Source of the DNA: Planctomycetota bacterium
Lineage (GTDB): Bacteria > Planctomycetota > Phycisphaerae > Phycisphaerales > SM1A02
DNA: 64,000 bases
Reading direction: 5' to 3'
Assembly (NCBI GenBank): GCA_022574595.1
Contig: JACZRS010000011.1
Span: 87,877 to 151,876, forward strand
In this document: piece by piece, positions 18,315 through 27,012 of the stretch
How the letters are laid out: every line of letters begins with the position of its first letter
Numbering within the stretch: the stretch's first letter is position 1
Notes under the pieces: generated by a model
What the model saw: the letters and a program-made list of their open reading frames with translations, nothing else
Told to the model about the DNA's origin: nothing
The model's database searches: none
Made by a program: the position numbers and the translations under genes

Positions 18315-19772
18315 ATGGCAGAGATCCGACCAAGAATTTTAGTTGTTGATGAAGATCCAATCGTGGCCCAGGCCATGGCAGATTTTCTTTGTGATATTGG
18401 TTACATCACAGCAGTAGCTCACAGCGGTGTTAATGCACTTGAAGAAATTGAGAAATCGCATCTGAGTATTGATTCAAGACCGCCACAATCTTTCTCTGTA
18501 TTAATCGCAGATATGTCAATGCACGGAATGAGCGGTTTGGAGTTAATCAAAATAGTTCGAAAAGATCATTCCGATATTGTTCCATTAGCAATCACAGGTT
18601 ATGGAACTATACAAGCAGCTGTCCAGGCCATCCGCGCTGGAGCAATAGATTACTTAACCAAACCGTTAGTAGATGAAGAATTACAAATCGCGGTTGAAAA
18701 AGCGGTTCAGCAGCATGTATTGTTAGCTGAAAATACAAACCTTCGCCAACAACTCGAGCAGCGTTACGGACTCGATAGCATCATTGGCTCTGATGTCAGG
18801 ATGCGGCGCATATATGAAGTAATAGATGCAGTAGCAGCTAGTAAAACCACAGTCTTGATGTGCGGCGAATCGGGAACAGGCAAGTCCCTTATCGCGGGAG
18901 CAATTCATCGAGCTTCACCAAGGGCAGATAAACCATACGTAGAAATTTCATGCGGATCCATCCCTGAGACATTGCTTGAATCTGAACTCTTTGGACATGT
19001 TAAAGGTGCGTTTACAGGCGCGCATGCTGACAAGGTCGGCCGATTTCTCTCCGCGCATACTGGAACCATATTCCTTGATGAGATTAACTCCGCTTCACCG
19101 GGCATGCAGCTGAAACTCTTGCGTGTATTACAAGAACGGCAGTTTGAGCCTGTAGGCTCAAATGACACAATCGAAGTTGATGTCAGGGTCATCCTTGCCA
19201 GCAATCAACCATTGGAAGATCTCGTAGCATCAGGCGAGTTTCGTCAGGATCTTTATTACCGCATCAACGTTGTTTCAATCGAGCTGCCGCCACTTCGTGA
19301 TCGGATTGGTGATATTCCGCTCTTGGCTGAGCATTTTCTTCAGGAAACCGCACGCGAAGCCAAGAAACAGATCACCGGCTTTACTAACGAAGCTCTGGAT
19401 GCTCTGCGTAGATACTCTTATCCAGGAAATGTTCGTGAATTGCAGAACATTATAGAGCGTGCAGTTGTTCTTACGCGCGCAACTCGCATTGATATGGATG
19501 ACCTGGCCCAGCAGGTGATAGATAACTCAACCGGAAAGCTCCTGCCTGCGCATCTGCAAGGTTCAATCGGTAGCGAAGTGAATTGGTCATCGGATAACCC
19601 TCTCCCTTTGCGAAAAGCCTTAGAAGATCCTGAAAAGCGCATCATCCTCGCAGCATTGCAAGCTAATGATTGGAACAGACAAAAGACAGCTGACCAACTA
19701 GAAGTAAATCGCACAACCCTATACAAGAAAATCAAACAGTACGATCTAGAAGAATACGGCCGAACGGCTTAG
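18315..19772 (+). CDS. Sigma-54-dependent response regulator (NtrC family)
   Basis: About 485 residues from ATG 18315 (CAGGAG about 10 nt upstream; TTG codons at 18306 and 18312 are alternatives). Receiver domain at 1-125 with the phosphoacceptor Asp in LIADMSMHGMSG; AAA+ domain with Walker A GESGTGKS, the sigma-54 contact loop GAFTGAH, Walker B GTIFLDEINS and an Arg-rich sensor II; C-terminal Fis-type HTH (KTADQLEVNRTTLYKKI). It would activate RpoN promoters on phosphorylation. No histidine kinase is adjacent, so the partner is unknown. Confidence 0.93.
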   Translation: MAEIRPRILVVDEDPIVAQAMADFLCDIGYITAVAHSGVNALEEIEKSHLSIDSRPPQSFSVLIADMSMHGMSGLELIKIVRKDHSDIVPLAITGYGTIQAAVQAIRAGAIDYLTKPLVDEELQIAVEKAVQQHVLLAENTNLRQQLEQRYGLDSIIGSDVRMRRIYEVIDAVAASKTTVLMCGESGTGKSLIAGAIHRASPRADKPYVEISCGSIPETLLESELFGHVKGAFTGAHADKVGRFLSAHTGTIFLDEINSASPGMQLKLLRVLQERQFEPVGSNDTIEVDVRVILASNQPLEDLVASGEFRQDLYYRINVVSIELPPLRDRIGDIPLLAEHFLQETAREAKKQITGFTNEALDALRRYSYPGNVRELQNIIERAVVLTRATRIDMDDLAQQVIDNSTGKLLPAHLQGSIGSEVNWSSDNPLPLRKALEDPEKRIILAALQANDWNRQKTADQLEVNRTTLYKKIKQYDLEEYGRTA

Positions 19773-19779
19773 CGCACAT

Positions 19780-20061
19780 TCACACATCGCCGTTCTTTAC
19801 GATTGCTTTATCTTCGTAAACTGCAACCCACCTGCGATATATCTCGAGCCTGGAGCATTCGAGTGTTCCAATTATATCCGCATAGTTTGAATAGGATTCG
19901 TTTTCGGGGTAGTCCACACCCCAAGCCTTGCGCGCAATTTGTGTTATTACGTAATTCGCATGACCTTTGCGTTTATCAGGTTGCTGCAATAAAAGCAGCT
20001 TGGCTAATTCTTCGATTAAAGCATCGTAACGCGGCCGATCATCTTGCGGGATATAGGGCAC
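19780..20061 (-). CDS. Small conserved hypothetical protein (MPYI...YED..NGDV type)
   Basis: A 93-residue protein without an assigned function. It matches, from memory, a family of small bacterial proteins beginning MPYI.. and ending in an YRR..ApYED.K...NGDV pattern: here MPYIPQDDRPRYD, HANYVITQIARKAW, ADIIGTLECSRLEIYRRW and YEDKAIVKNGDV. It lies 48 bp downstream of a nucleotidyltransferase-like gene on the same strand and may belong to that group. Confidence 0.7.
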   Translation of the reverse strand: MPYIPQDDRPRYDALIEELAKLLLLQQPDKRKGHANYVITQIARKAWGVDYPENESYSNYADIIGTLECSRLEIYRRWVAVYEDKAIVKNGDV

Positions 20062-20109
20062 TGTCGAAACACTCCAAAGTAAATATGCGCTGGCAATCAG
20101 AAGAAACGA

Positions 20110-20565
20110 TCATTGACCTTCCTTCGTTTCGTTTTCTTCCAGCATCTTGACATCCTCAAGATCGACTGTGCGTCCCGCAGCACGCTTTGCTGCAATGAGG
20201 TCTGTTAGAGAAACGACATAAATTGGTTGTCCTTGGTATTTCATTGTTTCACGATGCTCCCATGCTTCTTGAAAAACCAATCCCGGAGTTGTTGTTTGTA
20301 CATCTATTCTAACTATATCGTTAAAGATTGTTATCTCCCGCTCAAGCAGTTTTTGGGGAGTAGTTAAAGCGGCTGTAGCTAAGCCAGCCTCTAGTAATGC
20401 TGCAAGAAGCCGCTGGGCATTTTCTGGCGACGCTTCTATGAGAATATCTAGATCGAACGTGGCACGTGGCACTCCATGCAGGACAACTGCAATACCACCG
20501 ATCACGACGTATTTCACATCATGGGAGTGTAAGGATTTGAATACGCTTTGAAGTCGATTGATCAT
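20110..20565 (-). CDS. Nucleotidyltransferase-fold protein (AbiEii/MNT-like)
   Basis: A 151-residue protein with the nucleotidyltransferase motif GGIAVVLHGVPRATFDLDI, where GG and the DxD pair would bind nucleotide and metal. The C-terminal part has a helix with LTDLIAAKRAAGRTVDLEDV, typical of small AbiEii-related proteins that adenylylate or otherwise modify partners in toxin-antitoxin systems. Its start overlaps by 47 bp the end of an upstream 66-residue ORF, a coupled two-gene layout. Role as toxin, antitoxin or neither is not shown. Confidence 0.75.
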   Translation of the reverse strand: MINRLQSVFKSLHSHDVKYVVIGGIAVVLHGVPRATFDLDILIEASPENAQRLLAALLEAGLATAALTTPQKLLEREITIFNDIVRIDVQTTTPGLVFQEAWEHRETMKYQGQPIYVVSLTDLIAAKRAAGRTVDLEDVKMLEENETKEGQ

Positions 20566-20719
20566 GCTTCAATTCTGCGATCTTTGGATTATTCTCAAGA
20601 GCGAGATCAGTTATTTCACAAAGATAGTCCATTCGCTGGGCAATTGTAAGCGATTGGAACCATCGAGCCTTAGCTTGAGGTGATTCATCGTTTCTATCAT
20701 GTGAGATGTGCTTGTTCAT
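20519..20719 (-). CDS. Small partner protein of the nucleotidyltransferase
   Basis: A 66-residue soluble protein with the segment ESPQAKARWFQSLTIAQRM followed by LCEITDLALENNPKIAE. I recall similar short proteins directly upstream of AbiEii-like nucleotidyltransferases, which supports it being real. The gene overlaps the nucleotidyltransferase start by 47 bp in another frame. It may be the antitoxin-like half of the pair; no DNA-binding motif is obvious. Confidence 0.6.
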   Translation of the reverse strand: MNKHISHDRNDESPQAKARWFQSLTIAQRMDYLCEITDLALENNPKIAELKHDQSTSKRIQILTLP

Positions 20720-20742
20720 AACTCGGGTTCATTATATACCTG

Positions 20743-22539
20743 TTAATTGTCTAAGTATCGGCTGCTACCATCAGAGGCGAGTATCTGATTGACATCTGAT
20801 TCCGCATCAGGTTCAACGCCCAAATATGTCAGCGTCTCATCAATAATATCGCGCACAACGGGCCCGGCGATTGCGCCCCCATAATGACCAAGAGATTTGT
20901 CCGGATCATCAACCACACATAGCACAACGATCTGCGGATCATCAAAAGGTGCACCGCCAATGAAGCTCGCAACATAACGGTCTTCGAAGTATCCACTGCC
21001 ATCTGGTTTGGGTAGTTGTGCTGTTCCAGATTTTGCGAAGATTTTGTAGCGATCTGATTGAGCGCGCTTGCCTGTGCCTTCGAGCATCACATCACGCAAC
21101 ACCTGCCTCACTAATTTAGCAGTAGCTGGTTTGATGATTTGATGTTTAACCGGATAGGCTTCATCTTCGGGAGTATTTGCTGTAATACGAATTTTCGGCA
21201 GTGTGCCATCACCTGCAATCACGCTAAAGGCGCGGACCATTTGCAGGGGGGTTACAGCAATTTCGTGACCCATGGGAATGGACGTTTGTGTGTAATGACC
21301 CCATTTTTCCGGACTTGTAACAATGCCACTGGATTCGCCGGGCAAACCACAACCAGTTTTACTACCAAATCCAAAGCTGGAAACTGCTTGCTGCATTTGT
21401 TTTTCGGTCATACGCTCAGCAACAATAGCCATGCCGCTATTGATGGAATGAATAAGTACGCGTTCCCAACTCACAGGCCCGTAGTAATGACTGTCGCGAA
21501 TTCTTCTGCCTTGTGTGGTTCGATAAGCTGGGTTTTCTGGAGTAGGAATAATTTCATCCGGCGTAGCTTTACCCAGCTCGGTTGCCACCGCCCAGATGAA
21601 TGGCTTAAATGTTGACCCCGGTTCATAAGGATCACTAACACAGCGATTGCGCCCAAGCGCAGGATGAATTTTTCTATTAGGATCATCCGTAACTTCATCC
21701 CAGCCATCCCGCTCATTAAGCACATCGTACATCGCCAGGATTTCACCAGTTTGGCAGTTTAGAACGATTGCTCGCGCGCCCCCTGCGTTGTATTCTTTAA
21801 CCACCTGATTTAGCCGCTGCTGTGCGATTTGTTGAATAACCACATCGATGCTGAGCTTAATATCCTGCCCATCAATTGCTGGCGTATGCGCATCGGGTTC
21901 TATCCAAAGCGCCCGTCGCCGCGCATCTCGAAGATAAGTCAGCTTGCCATCGGTTGGCTCTAATTCATCTTCAAACAGATGTTCCATACCCCCAAGCCCT
22001 GTATGCTCAAACCCAACCATACCGATGACATTGGCTGCATTTTCACCTTGTGGGTAGTGGCGAACCAGATGCGCTTCAAGCCCCACGCCGCGTAGAGCTG
22101 CATGGGAAATTGCCTGAACCTGCCAATCATCCAGTTCATGATCGAGTACGATGTATTGACGTCCAGGCCGATCCAGAATTTTCTTATCAATCTCAGCAGG
22201 ATTGGCGCCAATTGCATCCGCAATATCTACTGCGATCGTATCAACATCTATAACCTGAGTTGGATCGACAAACAAACGATAGGCAACGCCACTTGTTGCC
22301 AATATACGATTGCGAGAATCAATCAGATCGCCGCGCTTGGCCATTTCGTCACGCTCTGATAGCGGTGGAATTATGGCGCTAGTTAACCGTGCATCTGGAT
22401 ATAACTTCAGCTGCGCTACTCGACCAAGTAATAGCAGCATAGTTACCAGCATAAGTAAGACGCCTAACTTTGCCCACGCCAAAGTTCGTATCGCTTGACG
22501 ATTATCGATTTGTGCTTTAGTTGTCATTTGTTTAACCAT
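20743..22539 (-). CDS. ftsI: Penicillin-binding protein, septal transpeptidase FtsI/PBP3-like
   Basis: A 598-residue class B penicillin-binding protein. One N-terminal membrane helix (about 25-45), a dimerisation/pedestal domain, then the transpeptidase domain with SxxK in EPGSTFKPF, SxN in HSINSGMA and KSGT in FAKSGTAQ. It cross-links septal peptidoglycan. PASTA domains are absent. It overlaps the FtsL-like gene by 8 bp and lies in a division cluster with rsmH, which favours FtsI over an elongation PBP2. Typical planctomycetes were long thought to lack peptidoglycan, so this is informative. Confidence 0.9.
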   Translation of the reverse strand: MVKQMTTKAQIDNRQAIRTLAWAKLGVLLMLVTMLLLLGRVAQLKLYPDARLTSAIIPPLSERDEMAKRGDLIDSRNRILATSGVAYRLFVDPTQVIDVDTIAVDIADAIGANPAEIDKKILDRPGRQYIVLDHELDDWQVQAISHAALRGVGLEAHLVRHYPQGENAANVIGMVGFEHTGLGGMEHLFEDELEPTDGKLTYLRDARRRALWIEPDAHTPAIDGQDIKLSIDVVIQQIAQQRLNQVVKEYNAGGARAIVLNCQTGEILAMYDVLNERDGWDEVTDDPNRKIHPALGRNRCVSDPYEPGSTFKPFIWAVATELGKATPDEIIPTPENPAYRTTQGRRIRDSHYYGPVSWERVLIHSINSGMAIVAERMTEKQMQQAVSSFGFGSKTGCGLPGESSGIVTSPEKWGHYTQTSIPMGHEIAVTPLQMVRAFSVIAGDGTLPKIRITANTPEDEAYPVKHQIIKPATAKLVRQVLRDVMLEGTGKRAQSDRYKIFAKSGTAQLPKPDGSGYFEDRYVASFIGGAPFDDPQIVVLCVVDDPDKSLGHYGGAIAGPVVRDIIDETLTYLGVEPDAESDVNQILASDGSSRYLDN

Positions 22540-22852
22540 CCAGGTTAGAGTGTAAAGTTACTGAATTGTTATGTGTTGTTTGCATCTTGCGAGGTGCTGA
22601 TGGAAGCGGCTTCCATTTTGAATCAATATTCTCCAGCGAAACGCGAACTTGTGCAGGTTGGCATTTTTCCGCAATCACACTGTGAACTGACCAAAGCAAT
22701 TGCTCTTGTTCTAGTAAACGACGGTGAACACTTGCGATTTCATTAGCGGTTTCAATGCGCTGTTGTCGGATTACAAGTAAAGTGCAGGCAATCATTCCAA
22801 TAGCGCAAACGATTAACAATAATTTAGAAAACACTGATACATAACCTTTCAA
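22532..22852 (-). CDS. FtsL-like small membrane protein
   Basis: A 106-residue bitopic protein: short cytoplasmic N-terminus, one membrane helix (about 9-28), then a coiled-coil-like stretch (IETANEIASVHRRLLEQEQLLWSV split over two heptad runs). Sequence similarity cannot be judged by eye, but size, topology and place directly before ftsI match FtsL, which bridges FtsB/FtsQ and the septal synthase. The identity is therefore by synteny. Confidence 0.6.
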   Translation of the reverse strand: MKGYVSVFSKLLLIVCAIGMIACTLLVIRQQRIETANEIASVHRRLLEQEQLLWSVHSVIAEKCQPAQVRVSLENIDSKWKPLPSAPRKMQTTHNNSVTLHSNLDG

Positions 22853-22902
22853 AGTGAAACCATTTACGAACTAAAATAGCCCCAGGCTAGTCGCGGCTAT
22901 TT

Positions 22903-23667
22903 TTAAGTTCTCGGTATCTTCAGTGTAACCCCAGAACGCACGTTATTAGGATCATCAATAACATCTCTATTTAGCTCAAATAGTTCCTGCCAACGCCTTG
23001 CAGTCTTAAGCAGTTTTTGTGAAATCTCAGATAGTGTTTCACCACTTTTTACCGTGTAACGTGCGAATTTACTATGGGAATTTGATCTCTGGGGTTTATC
23101 GAGATTTCCAAAGAATGATCGATCAGGCAGACTAAGCTTGCTTCCCGCACGAACCATATTCGGATCAGAAATTCCGTTATAATCCGCTAGCGCAGTTGCC
23201 AGTGAAGCATCTCTATACTCTCGTTGACAAATCTTGCTAAGCGATTCGTTACTCTTTACGATGACAGTACGGATTTTAGAATATGTCTTTTTAGGAAGTG
23301 TCTGTTTTGGGCGCGTTGGGATTGTGCTCGAATCATCCTGCAAATCAGGCAAACGAATTACATTAGGTTTGGTTTTATTCACAGGCCTTCGTGCCGGCTG
23401 CGCATTACCTAAAACATCTTGTTTATATTCAGCAGTACTAACTGCCGGGCGTATGACCGCAGCTGAGGTTTTCGCAGCAACATTTTGCTGATCAAGATCT
23501 ATTAACTCTCCATCGGTATAGGTTCGCCTTGTGAATTTCCCATCTCTTTGAGAAAGGTTGGCTGCCTCATCCAGTCTCGCGGCTGAAAAATGATCCGAAA
23601 CCAGTACGCCTACAAATACAATCAAAGCGAACCCAACAACCAACGCCAATTTGTTTTCACGTGTCAT
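22903..23667 (-). CDS. Membrane-anchored protein with two LysM domains
   Basis: A 254-residue protein with an N-terminal membrane helix (about 7-24), a low-complexity linker, and two LysM peptidoglycan-binding domains at about 135-185 (VIVKSNESLSKICQREY ... VRAGSKLSLP) and 202-252 (YTVKSGETLSEISQKLL ... VRSGVTLKIP). No catalytic domain is present. It lies between rsmH and the FtsL-like gene, which suggests a division- or septum-related role. Confidence 0.85.
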   Translation of the reverse strand: MTRENKLALVVGFALIVFVGVLVSDHFSAARLDEAANLSQRDGKFTRRTYTDGELIDLDQQNVAAKTSAAVIRPAVSTAEYKQDVLGNAQPARRPVNKTKPNVIRLPDLQDDSSTIPTRPKQTLPKKTYSKIRTVIVKSNESLSKICQREYRDASLATALADYNGISDPNMVRAGSKLSLPDRSFFGNLDKPQRSNSHSKFARYTVKSGETLSEISQKLLKTARRWQELFELNRDVIDDPNNVRSGVTLKIPRT

Positions 23668-23733
23668 ATGCCAAAGCTTCCCTGCTATAGCCGCATTGGA
23701 ACTATTAGTAATTCCAAAAATGCGGAGGCCTTA

Positions 23734-24678
23734 TCAAGCGCGGGCGCCCACCATGATTGCCCGCAGTTTGGCGGAGCGCGATCTGGAATTGGCCATTACT
23801 TCAGCTTCCGTGGCTACAACAGGCCTTTTCGTGAGCAGCGCTCCCAGCCCACGATCAGCAAGCTCGTTAAACGATCGTTTGACGATGCGGTCCTCCAAGC
23901 TGTGAAAACTTATTACCGCAATTCTTGCGCCGCTTTTAAGCCACCCATCTTCGTTGACCTTCGAGGCGCTTTGGATTATTTGATCCATCAACGCTTGCAA
24001 TGCAGCTAGTTCATCATTAACCGCAATTCGAAGGGCCATGAAGGTTCGAGTGGCCGGGTGCATGCGCGATGTTTGCGCCCGTTTTCCATAAGCTTCAAGT
24101 ACCGTTTGCACGAGCTGTGCTGTTGTGTGAATCGGCTGCACCTTGCGAGTTTGTACAAGTTTTCGAGCGATCTTCCGAGCGAACGGTTCTTCACCAAATT
24201 CAAAGATCAAATCGGCAATTTCTTCCTCTGAAAAAGTGTTGACAATTTGTGCTGCGGTTGTCGGTCCATCGGGGTTATAGCGCATATCAAGTGGCCCATC
24301 TACACGAAAACTAAACCCACGATTGGCGTCTTCCATTTGTGTGGAACTGAAACCAAGATCTGCCAGCACCATGTCCGCTCGAACATTCGCATTCACAAGA
24401 TGTAGTGGCATTCTTACGAAACTATCCTGTAAAGGCACAAAACAACCTCCAGCTTCGCCAATTACTTTGGCAGAATACGACAAGTTTTCACTGTCGAGAT
24501 CTACACCAAACACCTTGCCATCGGGCGCAACTGCTGCTGCTAATGCTGCGCCATGGCCGCCTCGACCAACTGTGCAATCAACCGCAATTTCGCCAGGCTT
24601 AGGATTTAAAAGCGCAAGCGTTTCGCTCAGCAAAACCGCGATGTGCCCCGAGCTAGGACCGGTAACCTCAGTTGACAT
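23734..24678 (-). CDS. rsmH: 16S rRNA (cytosine1402-N4)-methyltransferase RsmH (MraW)
   Basis: A 314-residue SAM-dependent methyltransferase. Landmarks are HIAVLLSETLALL, VDCTVGRGGHGAALA (SAM motif), FGVDLD, LADLGFSSTQMEDANRGFSF, and the C-terminal VISFHSLEDRIVKRSF. It methylates C1402 in the decoding centre. It opens the division cluster (rsmH, LysM, FtsL-like, ftsI), matching the common mraW-ftsL-ftsI order, but mraZ is missing upstream; a divergent sppA gene starts 59 bp away. Confidence 0.95.
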   Translation of the reverse strand: MSTEVTGPSSGHIAVLLSETLALLNPKPGEIAVDCTVGRGGHGAALAAAVAPDGKVFGVDLDSENLSYSAKVIGEAGGCFVPLQDSFVRMPLHLVNANVRADMVLADLGFSSTQMEDANRGFSFRVDGPLDMRYNPDGPTTAAQIVNTFSEEEIADLIFEFGEEPFARKIARKLVQTRKVQPIHTTAQLVQTVLEAYGKRAQTSRMHPATRTFMALRIAVNDELAALQALMDQIIQSASKVNEDGWLKSGARIAVISFHSLEDRIVKRSFNELADRGLGALLTKRPVVATEAEVMANSRSRSAKLRAIMVGARA

Positions 24679-24737
24679 AGCGATAACTCGTTATGTGGTT
24701 GAACTTTTCAGTTAGAGGCCGATAACGAAAAACTACC

Positions 24738-25727
24738 ATGATGAACATTAAAACCTTTGCGCTGATTGCCTTCTTGTTGTGCCTTACTGGATGCAGCGGG
24801 CTGCGTTTTGTCATTGATACTATCCCAGCAGTCAATCGTCTGACAGAAACGACTGTGCTGGAAGATAAAGGTGCTAGTTCATCGGCCAAGATTGCGCTAA
24901 TCGATTTCACCGGCCTGATCTCTGATGCTAAGAAACGAGGATTGATCTCACCAGGCGAAAATCCAGTCAGCAGATTCGTCGAATCCTTGCGTAAAGCTGC
25001 GGATGATAAGAATACCAAAGCCATCGTGATTCGCATAAATTCCCCAGGCGGAACTGTTACCGCAAGCGATCTTCTTTATCGCGAGATTCTGTATTTTAAG
25101 GAAGAATCAAAGAAGCCCGTGGTAATTCTCATGGCGGATATCGCAGCGTCAGGCGGTTTCTACATGTCCTGTGCGGGTGATGAAGTCATTGCCCATCCAA
25201 CAACAATCACCGGTTCAATCGGTGTAATAATGCAAACCTTCAATTTCTCTGAAGGAATGCGCAAGATCGGCATCAAAGCCGACGCAATCACATCAGGGCC
25301 AAATAAGGCAGTCGGTTCACCCTTTGAGCCAATGCCAACCGAACATCGCGCGTTATTGCAAGAGCTAGTTGATGAGTTTTACGCAGAATTTGTTGCGATA
25401 GTTAAGAAAAGCAAACCCAATCTTTCACCAGCCGATCTAAAATGGGTTACTGATGGAAGAGTTGTAACCGGAAGGCGCGCAGTTGAGATCGGCCTGGTTG
25501 ACAGTGTGGGTGATCTGCGAGATGCCTTTGCAGCTGCTAAACGCAGAGCTAATCTCAGTAAGGCGAAGTTAATAAAATATCACCGAAACACTGAACACGT
25601 GGGAAGTGCTTACGCAAGAAAACCACAAGCTGACCCACAAGTAAACTTGCTGCAACTAAATATAAACGCAGGCTCAATGTTCGATCAAACCGGCTTTTAC
25701 TACTTGTGGGATCCCACAGTGTGGTAA
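24738..25727 (+). CDS. sppA: Signal peptide peptidase SppA, lipoprotein form
   Basis: A 329-residue S49 peptidase of the short form that degrades signal peptides. Catalytic Ser138 (IAASGGFYMSC) and Lys190 (TSGPNKAVGSPF) have the 52-residue spacing of Bacillus SppA. GTVTASDLLYREI and ITGSIGVI are also typical. The N-terminus carries a lipobox, LLCLTGCSG, so it is probably lipid-anchored rather than held by a membrane helix. It diverges from rsmH. Downstream a hairpin starts about 10 bp after the stop. Confidence 0.9.
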   Translation: MMNIKTFALIAFLLCLTGCSGLRFVIDTIPAVNRLTETTVLEDKGASSSAKIALIDFTGLISDAKKRGLISPGENPVSRFVESLRKAADDKNTKAIVIRINSPGGTVTASDLLYREILYFKEESKKPVVILMADIAASGGFYMSCAGDEVIAHPTTITGSIGVIMQTFNFSEGMRKIGIKADAITSGPNKAVGSPFEPMPTEHRALLQELVDEFYAEFVAIVKKSKPNLSPADLKWVTDGRVVTGRRAVEIGLVDSVGDLRDAFAAAKRRANLSKAKLIKYHRNTEHVGSAYARKPQADPQVNLLQLNINAGSMFDQTGFYYLWDPTVW

Positions 25728-25729
25728 AT

Positions 25730-25764
25730 CCCCCGACGCCCATGGATAGCAATCCATGTTGGGG
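25730..25764. repeat. Hairpin with ATGGAT-AGCA-ATCCAT core (copy 1)
   Basis: Stem CATGGAT/ATCCATG around the loop AGCA, extended outward by a CCCC/GGGG pairing. Preceded by GACGCC as in copy 2 at 61402. It follows sppA and may act as its terminator, since GGGGTTT follows. Confidence 0.65.
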
Positions 25765-25855
25765 TTTAGCCGTAGGGCTTGACCCTGCGTAGAGTGCCCA
25801 CATGGCATAAAATTCTACTAATATCCATCGCTTACTTGCGTGTATACAATTCCCC

Positions 25856-26434
25856 ATGAGTTCGACCGCTTACAGAGAATATGTCATGGCTGTAGATCGT
25901 GTTGAAAAACGCCTGCGAAAGGTCGCATCTGCGCTAGATGAAGCTGGCATCAAATATGCGGTCATAGGCGGCAATGCAGTTGCGGCTTGGGTTGCGCGCG
26001 TGGATCCAAGTGCAACGCGATCAACTAAAGATGTAGATTTGCTTGTAGAGGCCAATGATATAGATCGTATTACACAAGTGTTTGAAGGGATAAACTTCAC
26101 TCGTGAAGAAGTAATGGGATTGACACTGTTTATCGATCCTGATGAACCCAGCGTTAGATCAGCTGTGCATCTTATTTGGGCGAATCAACCAGTACGTCCA
26201 GATTATAAATACCCCGCACCATCTGTAGATGATGTGCAGCGAGATCCACAAGGATTTTGTGTTCTGGATCTTCCAGCCCTTGTGCGTATGAAGCTCACTT
26301 CACATCGAGACATTGACCGAGTTCACATTCGAGACCTACTTAGCGTTGGGCTCATAGATCAGTTTACAAGAGAGTCTTTGCCAAAAGAGCTACAAGATAG
26401 ATTGACATCTATAGAAGAAGCTATAGAAGATTGA
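25856..26434 (+). CDS. Nucleotidyltransferase-fold protein, sensory/AbiEii-related
   Basis: A 192-residue protein. The N-terminal helix is followed by KYAVIGGNAVAAWV and STKDVDLLVEA, the GG...DxD signature of the nucleotidyltransferase fold. The C-terminal part ends with LPALVRMKLTSHRDIDRVHIRDLL, a pattern seen in small toxin-like or uncharacterised transferases. It appears to be a single gene between sppA and a convergent membrane protein. Start ATG 25856; an internal ATG at 25883 is possible. Function unknown. Confidence 0.7.
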   Translation: MSSTAYREYVMAVDRVEKRLRKVASALDEAGIKYAVIGGNAVAAWVARVDPSATRSTKDVDLLVEANDIDRITQVFEGINFTREEVMGLTLFIDPDEPSVRSAVHLIWANQPVRPDYKYPAPSVDDVQRDPQGFCVLDLPALVRMKLTSHRDIDRVHIRDLLSVGLIDQFTRESLPKELQDRLTSIEEAIED

Positions 26435-26445
26435 GTCGCTGATGC

Positions 26446-26925
26446 TTATGAAACCGCAGCCCGTGGTATCTTCCCGCGCAGCTCAAACTCTTTGACTATA
26501 AAGATTATCATTAATACCAGAGAAGCAATTCCTGCGATGGAACCAATGCAAGGAACTACAATCGCTCCTATAGTGCAGATTGAATACCAAAGACCCATGT
26601 TCTTGCCACAATCGCCATATCCTTCTTTTCCATTTGCTTCAAAGTAAGCTTGATACGATTCTGGAATTCTCTGATAAACAATAAAGTTCCAGAAAAAGTT
26701 GAAAAATGGAATCAATAAAAGCCAAACTTGCCAAGGCTCCATTTTGCGATATTCAGCTGGTACTCGTGCCAAGCAAGAATAATGCAATGCACATATTGCA
26801 ATGTTAATAACAAGATAAATTGCCAATGCTATCAATGCGAAAGCAATAAAAAACCAAAAAATGGCCATTATTGCTTTCTCGTCAATGACGGGTTGTTGTT
26901 GTGCGATTGTGTAAAGCAGATTCAT
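26446..26925 (-). CDS. Small polytopic membrane protein
   Basis: A 159-residue protein with about four hydrophobic segments (about 19-45, 67-85, 112-128, 130-148). A loop in the middle reads EANGKEGYGDCGKNMGL. It resembles DUF4328-style or other small membrane proteins only in layout; I do not recognise the family. It is convergent with the upstream nucleotidyltransferase and lies downstream of no operon partner. Confidence 0.65.
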   Translation of the reverse strand: MNLLYTIAQQQPVIDEKAIMAIFWFFIAFALIALAIYLVINIAICALHYSCLARVPAEYRKMEPWQVWLLLIPFFNFFWNFIVYQRIPESYQAYFEANGKEGYGDCGKNMGLWYSICTIGAIVVPCIGSIAGIASLVLMIIFIVKEFELRGKIPRAAVS

Positions 26926-27012
26926 GCGTTTACTCCTGCCGCAAAGAATACGAGCTTTTACTTATCATGACAATTAAATAGGATTCACGAATTGTTGTTT
27001 TTATATACAATC

